From Beaufortia kweichowensis (taxonomy: Eukaryota > Chordata > Actinopteri > Cypriniformes > Gastromyzontidae): a stretch of 64,000 nucleotides of DNA. Below, in pieces: positions 13,701 through 25,700 of this stretch (within the stretch, counting starts at the first letter, position 1; every line of letters starts with the position of its first letter). The DNA lies in contig CM032798.1 of NCBI GenBank assembly GCA_019155185.1, forward strand, positions 4,849,501 to 4,913,500. Direction: 5' to 3'. Below the pieces are notes generated by a model. It did no database searches and was not told where the DNA came from. It was given only the letters and a program-made list of their open reading frames with translations. A program made the translations under genes and the position numbers.

Positions 13701-16700
13701 GCTATTCTAAACTGATTGACAGTTGAACAAACCAATGGATTACCGCCTCTTTGCAGTTCACACTGACAGACAAGTTAACTCCGCCCATTAAAACAACCAT
13801 AGGCTTTCTAGTTAAAGCTCTCTTTCTCATTTGACAGACAAGTGGGCGATCCTTTCCAATGACCCTGTAACCTCTGAGCCAGCCTACCAGCAAAGTTCAT
13901 GTGATTTGCGACAAGAGATGGCAATGAACTTCTATTTAGTTTCAATCTTCCTTTGTTCCATTAAGCTCACCCCGACCAACACAAGCTTTCCTGGAGGCAC
14001 TTTACGGACAATATTTAACTGAAACAGAAGGAGAAGATGAAAGAAACAGAAAAGCTTAAGTCTCAATGTGGCTGTAGCCTGATGGAGATTTACTTGAAAA
14101 GGGCGAGAGAACAAAGTGCATTTAAATGAGAGCCTGTGAATGGAACGTTAACAAGCCATAGCGATCAAATTTCACAAATTTTTTCATTAATTTGGTACTT
14201 TGACATCTGCAAGAGATAATCCCAGCGATAAAATGTGCCACTATAAAATTGGATTACCCTGATTGTATTAATAAGACCAATCATTTAATCCACGTTACAG
14301 GCAATTAACTCCAAACCAGCCATGAAATTATCTAATGGGATTGTCTCTTGTTCGGGTAACTAATTGAATTCACGTGCCAAATGAAACAAGCTAGTGATAA
14401 ACAGTTTGTGAAGGAAAACATGAGAGAAATGAAATGATAGGAGATTAATAAGGTCTGCTTTCGTTGGCCCTGTCAACACGGAGGTAAAAAACGTCTGCAG
14501 TATTCATCAAATATCATGATCGGTCTTCTGGAGTTAAGACGTGGGAAATTTTGCATGAAGACTCAGCTGGACAAAGTGATCTTATCATTGACCGCTTAAG
14601 GAAAATGAACCATGTTTTTATTATAGTAAAGTGAAGTAACATGTCTTTTGGTGGATTAATTTGCATGTGTATTTCCCTAGTCTTACTACATTTATCATGG
14701 TTATTTTTATAGATGTAAAGACCACATTAATGTCAGACAAGCCATAAATATATTTTCTTGATTCACTTCGTAACAAAATCAGCAGGAGGTGCAGACATCA
14801 CCTTCTAAAAAAATCGTAGAAACAGATGTTAGTTGCCTCTAGACAGACACCTAACACATTCCTCCTGGCGTCTGTCCAGGACTCTCTCTTATCCTATTAC
14901 GCTCTTTTTCCGCATCTACATTTCCATCTTGTTATCGAGTAAATACATTCTCATCTTACAGGAGACCCACACACCGATGAATTGTGGGACGGTTTTAACA
15001 GTGGGACGTGTGCACAATGTTAAAAGCCACATTTATCTTTCACTCTCTCCAATTTCACATCTGTTTCCCTCCGTCTTTTATTTCCCAGGATAAAGGTTTA
15101 GCATATCTATTCTGCAAAGCTCACGTCTCCACTGGGACCAGTTTGACAGACTCGGGATTCAAGCTGCAGAAAACTTTACCATAAAAAGCCAAATTTGGCA
15201 TCTGTGCTATATTTTTAAACTATAATACTTAATCTTTTGGTTTTAACCTAAATGTGTCTAAAAGAGGAATGATTCTCACCTTTTAACTTCACTGTCTCTA
15301 TAGTGCTAAAGCTGTAAAATTGTGAAAATGATTCAATATCCTGTCTAAGCACTGAAAGGACTTAATTAATAAAGTTTTGCCAAAAGATTTTTCCTCTTCC
15401 AGACATTTTGAAAATATTTCTCAGAATATTATCCTTCATCTGCTGTGTTTAACGTTGTAATGTTAAATTAATCCAATGACAGACAATTATAGAACATTGT
15501 TCACACTTTGTGCCACTATAATCTCCTTATCAATCCTGATCTGATGTTAAAATACATTTACCCATTTACTAGTCAATATCTGATAAAAAAGCACGCAAGG
15601 GTTACGAAGGGTGTCGTTTCAGCCGAGCCGAAGCAAAATATTTAAAAGCATTCCCATCTTATGTTAGTGGCAGCAACTACACCGATTTTTCATTAAATGT
15701 GAATTTCCCGAGTAATTGTAGCCGGGGATATTTCACTCCAGCAATATAAACATGTCAGTCATAGTTTCATTAGGGATTTTGTGTGTGTGCATGCAAGTGG
15801 GACGAGAAGATGACTTCATCTCATGTTAGACTTCATTGGCGCTTCTTTGGTGAGGTGTATGTAAAGTTCAAAGCAGGCCGTCTGTTAAAAGAGAATTGAA
15901 AGTTGTGAGCATTTAACACTGCTGATTTTGGGCAAGGAAGGAGAGAAATGTGAAATGCAAGAAATGAGAAAATGCAAAGTGGCAAAAGACAGGAAAGAGA
16001 GAAGAGATAAGGGCAAAACTGACAGAAAGAGAAAGATATGCTGATAGTCTTAAGTCTGGCTTCACAAGTCTCAGGAATGTCTACGTTTACAGCTCTCGAC
16101 TTTAAAGAACAAAAACAGCAAACAACATTTTCTCTTCAACCTCCTAAACAAACTTTCCAGCAAACAAGCAGGACATCAGCTTTACAAAACATTGCTGCCA
16201 CCAGAACACGCCAACAATTCCAACATGTTCGCACACTCCCAAACACACACACACACAAAATATGCACATGTGTAAACAGAGTTTGCATGCAATGTCTTAA
16301 GACTCGAGCGAAATTTGAACCACAAACAACAAGCACATCTTTCCCACTAACTTACCAGCCCACATCTATAATCCACAGTAATATTTGCAAAAATGATACC
16401 TGAGAGACGCACAAACACGCTCGCACTGAATTAAACACAAGTGTAGATTACTGGTGCTGCATACAAAGATTATGATTATGATTGCAACATCTTATCAACT
16501 CTATCATTAAACTGTCAGGTATGTAATTCACTCTAACATGTATTTATTTTAGAAAACACTACATAAACATTTAACAAGCACAGAAAAATCATGAATTGTT
16601 TTGTTATATAAATCATTCTGAAGCCAGTAAATAAAATACTTAGAAGCATTTTACAACTTTGTTATTATGATCCTTTAGGTTTTTTAAAAGCAGCCTCTGT

Positions 16701-19700
16701 CTTGGAAAATCCCTCCATAAACTGTGAAAGACAGATTTGAGATAATAATTCTGGATAACAACCTTTATAAAAGTTTTAATTCAGAAGAGTATATTAACAG
16801 AATCTGTAAATTAATTTGACATAACCGAGGTCTTTAGGATGACAAATATAAACTAAAAGAACATTAACTCTATCGATTGTCTTCTCTTTGTCCTTTCCTC
16901 TATTTATCGCTGTCATAGTCCTGATCTCTTTCTCCGTCTGTGTCCTTCACTGTCCTCTAAAATCATGTACAAATGCCTGACAGTCACTAACGGACAAATT
17001 TTTCCTTTTACCACCCCATAACCCCGGTTGTGAATTCACATTCTGTTTATTCCATTCCTCAGTTCTGATTGGCCAGCTCTGTTTCCTCCCCATCACGATG
17101 CTTTGGTGTGTCAGAGCAGGTCATTGTCTGAGTCTAAGTACTGCTGCGGCATTAGACTCCGTGCCTGACTGACAGATGGTAATAAATGGTGGCAGTCTAA
17201 AACAACATGAAGGCAGAGGAACCCTTGACCTCACGCTCCCCCTAAGGTCAAGCCTGTCTAGTAACCTTAAGGCTGTTACTCCAACACCCAAACCACATCT
17301 GGAGGGAGAATACCATTTTGCGGGTTTGTGTGTCTATTGCAATTTAAATGTAAAGTTTTAAAAGGATCTTCTATTCCATGACATTTTTGATTGAGGAAAT
17401 TGAACAATTTTTTTAAGTGGATGCACAAAACCACAGTGATTAAAAAACAGGTGAAATCTGCGGTGACAGGTAACAAAGAAGTGCTACCATGGCAACCAAA
17501 CCAGCAGACACACGAGGGAAAGGCATTGTCTTTGTTGATGGTAAAAAATGAGGGGATGAACAGACACACACACAAGCACTGACATACACATGAAATACGA
17601 ATAAAAATGAATATTAAAATGCACTTTCTTTCTTTTTTCAGTAAATGTGGCTTTATAAAGGAACACTCTGACCCTAAAGGAACAGTTCAGCCAAAAATAC
17701 AATTTTACTCAACCTTGTTGTTCCAAACCAGAATAACTTTCTTATGCACAACAAGAAATAATTTGAAAGAATCACTGTGTGGAAACATAGTTCATATTTT
17801 CTTTCAAAAATATATATTCATATTCATTTTATATATATATATATATATATATAATCTTTTCAACTTGAGAACAGACAAAAATGTATACTTGTATTTGCTT
17901 AAACAATGTCTTACCATTCACCAATACTATATAATCAAATATAAAAAGAAATTGTTTTTCCTCTTATGGACAATTTACTTTAAACACATCTCCATTGTTT
18001 ACACCCGCCACAATGTCAAACAGCATCTCAATAACAAGAGCTAGATCTTGGTCCTCAGACTCCCTTGACTGCACAAAAGGTGTCACAGAGGTTCAGGTCT
18101 GAGGTTCAGTAAAGCTGCCTGGCGTCAAAAGCTATTGTAAGCGCTCATTATAAACAGACCTAAATGCTGCTGTGTCTGACCGAATCACATCACGGGGGAC
18201 CACACAGTCTTTCTCTGTCTCCATTTGTGGTGAAAGGCCACAATAGGACGAGTCAAAGGGGATATTTCACTTCCTACTCAGAGCAATTAGGGTCTAGGAG
18301 AATACGGAGACTTGAGTGACACTATAAGAGTTGCGTCACTCCATTTTACCATCACAAAATTATAGATGGATACAGATTTTCTAGGATCTTTTAGTATTCA
18401 ACTTGTATTTGAGTTTATATTTATGATAGATTGGGGCAAGTTGTCACATGTGTTTTAAATGTAATAAATTGATACAATTTTAAAAACGGTTGATCAAACA
18501 GTTTTATATATTGTAAGTTAATTTGCTTAATTGTAGGTTCCATTGTGGCAACTTAACATACAGTATAAGCAGCAGGTTAAAAACATTCACACTTGCGGGG
18601 CATGTTGTCACGAAAGGTCTTTTTTAACTGCAATGTAAATGTTTCATAGCCTTATATAGTCTTATAAAGTCTTGGGTCTTAAAAAAACCTAGACCGAGTT
18701 GACCCTATATACTGTATACATCAGGTTATTTTCAATCCGTCTTGCACATTTCCATCTGTCCTTACAAAACACAATCATCATGGGACATGCACAAAAGACA
18801 CCTCCACACAAACGCATATCCTACACACAGAGAATCATTGTCTTGCACCCATGCGGAATACTAACCATGTCTGTTTCTCACAGTGACAAGTGAGAAAAAG
18901 ATTTCCCCCTTCCCCAAAGCCTCTCCAACAGTAATAGAAAAGTGTTTTGATTCTCCACATGAGCCACAGAATCCCTCATGTTACACTCGAGAAAGAAACA
19001 CATCAAACCGGCTGACGGTGCAAAGCGTTTATCCAGACCGGATAACCTTTGGTTCTAAAGCTGTTTTAAACAAGGCAGCCATCTACAATCTCAACGTTCT
19101 TAAATGTCTTTGACGCTAAGAGTGTATCAGTGATGAGCAGCAGATGGATCGAAATATAACACGAGGGGAGTGATTGTGTCAGGAACAAGTCAACTGTGAT
19201 TAGTTAGATGAGAAAAGTGAAACGATAAAAACCGTTAAAACATACAGTCTGCAGATGAGTGTTGCAAGACAAGCATGGGCGGTTGAGTGCTGCGAGTATG
19301 GATGTGTTTGGCATGTTGTATGAGGAGAGATAATGTAAAGTGATGACAGCCAAAATGTTTCTTTGTCTGCAGAAAGATGATGATTTTAAATACAGAAAGC
19401 AGCAGCAAAAAGTCTGTGCTGTGGGACTATATTTAAAGACAGAAATAGTTATTGCTCAGATGTTTCTCTTTTAGAGACTTAAAGATGTTATGAACTTTTG
19501 ATCATCCAAAAAGATGCAAATGCCAAAAACAGATGCAAATAACAGTAAGATGCTGTTGCTGATGTAGAGTAAGATTACGGATCTATAAATTATGTGGATA
19601 GCATGACATACAATTTAACTATTGAGTGCTTATAAAAATCTTTAATACTTTGAACTTTGGGATCTTGGCAAAATGAAGCACATACTGAAACATTAAAATC

Positions 19701-22700
19701 ACTTCTGAAACTCTATAGCAAATAGTTTGAGAAGAACTAGACCTCCACCCAATGTTCATTTAATGTAATTTCTCAAAGAATTCTCATTTGCAATTCTTTC
19801 TTGTGGCTTACTTGAGAAAGGCAAATCAGTTGCAGGTCCCACAAAAGGCCCCTAGACGGAAAATGCGACAATCTCTGACAGTCATGCAGATAAGGTTGAT
19901 CATTAAAATGCTCAAGCACAACATGACATCAGAGTCTCCATGACAGCTTCTTGAAACGAACATCTCCCTGCCACGCACACGTCCATCAGCCCACACGCCC
20001 ATCTGTGTGACTCATCTGATGAGTTTGTGACCCAGACCTCACCCAAAATGAACGTCTGCGCTCTTGCTCTCCTCGCGGCAGGGCTTGCGCGCTCCTTCGG
20101 GATGGCGACATGTTAGACACCTCCCCTGGGAGCAGAGACAATGAAAAAACGCTGAAGATGACAATCTAGAGATGGAGAATTAGGGACTGATGGAAATAAT
20201 GGAGATAGAAAGTAAGAAATAAACAATGTGTATGCAGGAATATAGATAAATATTCACTTTGAAGTTATATTTACATTTTTTCTTTTATATTAGTGAAAAA
20301 TGTGACCTGTATACATTTTCATCTGACGTTTTTAATAATATCAAAAGCACTGCAGTACTTTGGCAGTACCGTGCTACAGCACGGCGTTAGATGGCAATGC
20401 CATGGTACTTGAACTTTAATAATTACTAAAAACACCAAATTCATGTGACATGGTGATTACAATGACAAATTCTATTTGAATATCACGGTCAATAACCTCA
20501 TTATCACCATGGTACATGCCTAAAAAACATAGTATTAGTATGGTACTCTTTGGTATGTTTGTGTTGGCATGCCAGAAAGAAGAATACAGAGAAGAGAAAG
20601 TAAGGGAGGTGTAGAAGTGCAGGATCTCTATATTTAGCCCTGCTGCTGTCACCTCGGCTCCCTAATCAACGTGACGGTTCAGATCCAGCGCACCTTGACA
20701 CAAACTGCACTGAGAGAGCCTGCATCACACACACAAAATACTAGCTCTCAAATAAAACTACAAATTTTAGAATAGTGAGAATATTCAGAGTGCCAATTCT
20801 AAGTTACGATCTGCTAGACTGAGACAGTATAATTCAGTTAATACAGCACATGAGCACATCACCCTTTGGCAACAACAACAACAACAACAACAAAACAAAA
20901 AAACAGAGAACAAAGAACAGGCCTACTTTTCCAAGACCTCGCCTGTCTGCGTCCTATGCAGCCCTTTCTAAGTGATTCGTATGAAGCTGAAACTCAATGT
21001 TGGGTCAAGAGGTTAAGTTTATTTCACTGCCAAGCGCTCCATTAGAGAAAGCCCCATGGGAGCAGCTCAGAATAATGCATTTTAGATGCATTTCAATCTC
21101 TTTTGGTTTTTAATACTGTTTTGATACATCGCTGCGGTTTCACTTATGAAGCGAGAGCTTGACCGAGCTCTGTGTTACCTGAAGACAAACATATTTTTAG
21201 TTGAATCAGGGTAAATTTATACAAGATGAAGCCGCTGGGAAACACTGAAGATCGGGCCAAAAATACAGACAGATACACACACGCAAAAAATCCCTTTCAA
21301 ATAATTTCCCATCAGTGCCACAAGTGGGACATCTCTACATCAAAGTAACAATCCTTACTGATTGGCATTTTGTGTTAAGATGTTAGTTTCTCTCTGATGT
21401 GACATTATGAGAGACAGTCTAATCTTCTGTCTGAGCAGGTCTTTAAACGCTGAAGGAGGTTCAACTTTCAGAGAAACATTGATTGCTCAGGGATCTCTCT
21501 TACATATATTTTTCCATTCTCTATCTATCTGTGTGTGTGTGTGTGTGTAGCACTTAGTGAACTCTCTGGTGTCACGATTGACCCAGTTAGCGTCCAGCTA
21601 TAGACAACATAAAGGATGAACTTAATAATCTCATGAGTGCAAAGTATTGAGTGTACAATAATTCAGTTGTGTTATTAATATCCTAACACTTTCTCACTCT
21701 CTTCCTGCAACACGAAAACACATCATGCTTAAGGCCAAACACATTTTCAATTACAAAAGCATCAATAAAGGGCATAAAAAAGATTTCAATGCCATTACAA
21801 CATACAAAACCAAACATTACCTTCAGCTGTACAATTTAATCTATGCGGATGTTCTGAAAAAACAAAGATAGACAGCAAATCCTGCAATTTCATTATATTA
21901 AATGCCTTAATAGAGTAATTGTTATAATTGATTTACAAAAATACATACAAAAAAGATGCAATGTTTACAAAAGCTGTTTTAAGAAAATATCACTTCAGAA
22001 GTTTTCTACTTGGCTGTTTGGATCTATCGTCTCCATTTTCTATTTTCACGCATGGGCAATTACTGCATCCAGGTGTTTCTCAATAATGATGAAACAAACA
22101 GCAAGAAGAGATAAATGCTTCTAAATAGGGCATCAGATTAGCACAACAAGCGTTTATTGGAGGAATCTCTTTGCTCTTTTCCCACAGTGAGGACGGACTC
22201 TTTGAAAGGGACATGCTCTGGTTTTTTGGGGTCATAACCCTCAAATAGGCTGTTATTAGAGCTTGTTTGAAGATAAAAATAGACTCCACCTTAGACAGCC
22301 ACACGCATATTGTGGCCTGCGCAAGGTAGGTATTTAAATCCCCGCCAAAATAAATGTTTTAAATAAAGCTAATGCATTTTTACCACTACACAAAATTCCT
22401 TTAGAAAACTACACTATCATCTACAGCAGATGGGCTGTTTTACAAAACCGTGTATTACCCACAAGGAAGCATTTCATAACACTTTGCATGCTTGATCTAA
22501 TTGTGATAATGTATGCATCGCTGTCCGCTCCACCTTGATGTCCCTTGAGCACCTTGACATTGCTGCTTCAAAGTGTCTGTGAGAACATTTGTCTAACTGA
22601 GCAATGAGCGTGCTATCCTTCTGAGAATCTGCTGATGGAATTTAAATTAAACCAATGTGCACAAACAACACCCGTGGCACTATTTTCACATACACACGCA

Positions 22701-25700
22701 CAGCATTCCTTTCTGAACCAGTCCTTGGTTTCCTAACCACTGTACACTGATATGATATGCATAAACATGCTCATAAATCCATTGTCATGTCTAAAAACGA
22801 GGAGTTATGAAAGGGCTGGTACGCAAAGGGGTGAATTTGGCTTGTCATGTGACTCCAGAAGTCATCTGGGCTACCTTTTAGCATGTAAATCCTAGGCTGG
22901 CAGAGATACATGGGAAAAGAGGGGATTTAAATGTGTGAGTGAGTGAGTGAGTGAGTGAGTGAGTGAGTGAGTGAGTGAGTGAGTGAGTGAGTGAGTGAGT
23001 GAATCTGTATTCCAAAACTGTATGACTTTCTTTCTTCTGCAGAACACAAAAGAAGATGTTTTGAAGAACGTTGGTATGACTTCTATTATACACAAACATT
23101 TCTCAAAATATCTTGTTCTCTGTTTCACAGTCATATACAGATTCTGAATAACGTGAGGGTAAATCAATGATGACAGAATTTTATTTTTAGGTCTACTATC
23201 CCTTTAAGTCATGTGTGATACGATTCACTAGACCTTAAGCTTCACCGATGATTTACTGTCTCTTGGCATCAAGAGATGTGCTTCTGGCCTGGACTGTCTG
23301 TAATGTGAAAGGGCACAAGAAGACACCAGTATCTCCTCTCTTAACTCACCGACATCACTACAGGCAGCCAAGTCCTCCCTCAGAGAAGGAAACTGACTCT
23401 GTCTGGCAGAGTTCCCTGCACTCCCTACATGCTTGTACTGGAAAATAAGAATCTCTATCAGGAAGAGGGAGATATGCAAAGTGTGTGCGTATGTGCGCGG
23501 AAGTATGAGCCTCTTATTGAAGTATTTTACCTGAATTCCCCCAGGGAGGATCTTTAAAAAGGCATTAATTTCTTTACCCTGTTTTTTCTCAAACAGGACC
23601 TTAAGGTAAGTCAAATCATCACACACCATGCATGAAATTACATATTGTCTAAACCAGCAATACCTAACACGCGGCCCTCGGGCTAAAGGAGGCCCTAAAG
23701 TTCTTCTGGCTTGTGTGATGTTGTCATTATTATGGCAACTGCAATAATAACAAACATTACTTCTTACCATAGTGATTAGAGGCGGGCTGGCGATAACGGC
23801 ATATACAGCGCAAGAATAAAATGTGCCAAAAGGTTTTATGGTTAATATCGAGGCACTTTCACAGCACATTTATAAAAAATTGACAATGTGCAGAAAAATA
23901 CATTTTACTCTGTATCTGGTGGACACCTTAGTTTAGAAAGCAATTATGGATTATACTGGGCCTACAATGAGTTTAAAGAGATAGGTAACCCAACAATAAG
24001 TTAATAATAAAAATAATAAGTCTTTCATCATTTACTCATTCTAATGTCATTCAAAACCAGACTTACTTTCTTTGCCAGAACACAAAAGAAGATATTTTAA
24101 GGGATGCTGGTAACCAAACAGCATTGACCCTCATTGACTTCCACTGTATGGACACAAAACCACTGAGACATTTCTCAAAATATCTTCTTTTGTGTTTCCA
24201 AGAAGAAAGGGTGATATACAAGATTTAAACACTACGACATGAGATTGAATAAATTATGACAGATTTTTGGGTGAACTATTCCTATCATACACAATTTAAC
24301 CACTGTTGTGCATGTACTGCATCAGCTATGTTACAACGTTTTCAACTAAATCTCATGGGATCAGATTTAGGCTTAAGGCTAAAGCCACCCTGATTTTGTG
24401 GCTACTACCGTAAGTCGACCAATCCTGCTCTAAACAACTAATAAATCTCATCTAACACTTCAGCCTTTAGACAACCCATTACATCGGCAAACAACTTCAA
24501 TGACCTCATGACATAAACAGTCGTACCTCATATTTAAGTAACTGAGCGAGACATATGACAGGATGTCCTGTATATTTTAAAGACTTGCCACAAGGCATAA
24601 AGTCAGAGCCAAAGCTTGGCTTATAATAATTATCTACGACACAGACCAGTACAAAACCAAAACAGGATCCTGCTTAAGCTTGGAGAACTGAAAGTTTAGT
24701 GAGTCTAAGCCTTTAACAAATGTACTCTTTTGCACAAGACATTCAATTTCAGGGCAGGAACATGCTGGCATTGTTTGGGAAACGCTGTCGGACAGAAAAA
24801 TAGGGACTATTATTCATCTCAATATGCTTCCAATGGCTTACATAAACCAGACAAGTTTTATTTTCATCAATAGTTTCGCTACGGTACTTTGATAATCTCC
24901 AGACAGCTCATAGATCATATTTTGTGATATTGCATGCTGTAGTATCTTTTGTGCATGCATGAGGTATGTTCTCCAGTGTATATCTTGGCAGTTAAGAGCG
25001 GTCATTGTCTATGTCGATTGACGGAAGTACATTATCATTGGACACAAAAGTCCTGGGAAACCAACCAGACCAATAATAGCTTTAAAGGCATATATACTGT
25101 AAGCTTGGATATATAATTCTGACACATTTACATTCACTACATTAAGCAACAAGACCTTTACAGTATATGTTTTATCAGCAAATAAATCAAACCCACTCAC
25201 TGAGATCAAACCCATGGCCTTGGCATGATAGTGCCATGTCCTACCAAAACAATTTCATTATAAAGAAGAAATAAAGAATGTACAATCCTTCAAATGGGAA
25301 ACTACCAAGAACACGGATATTCAGAAAAAAATAGTTCAGAGAATCCCAAGGGAAATACTCTTTCAGAACTAAAAACTAATTGCATTGCTTAGCCAACCAA
25401 GATGCGTGCACAAACCCCAGCAGACCCAACATGAAAACCAATTCCCTCAGAATGGGTTAAACTCACAGTCACAGGATGATGAGCAAACATTGCATTCAGA
25501 TCTTGCTGTTTGGCACACGTATGTCAAGGAGTTAAAAAAAACAATTAAAGAAACACAATAACAGGCAATAGAAAGGAAAATTAGTTCAGGCAGCAGACTG
25601 CAAAACTCCCTGAATTAGAAAGGTGAAACAGACAGATAACCAAAGAAGGAAATAAGCTTGCTCAGCACTTTACCAGCCAAAACTGAAGAAAAGCCCAACA

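Noticed and set aside
22878..23167. Minus-strand frames with repeated SLTH units
   Set aside because: Direct translation of the (GAGT)n microsatellite.
23228..23869. Longest open frame of the window, 213 codons on the minus strand
   Set aside because: No recognisable domain, lies in sema3f intron 1, and its N-terminal part runs through a probable hAT remnant (from 23658). Length alone is compatible with chance in this composition.
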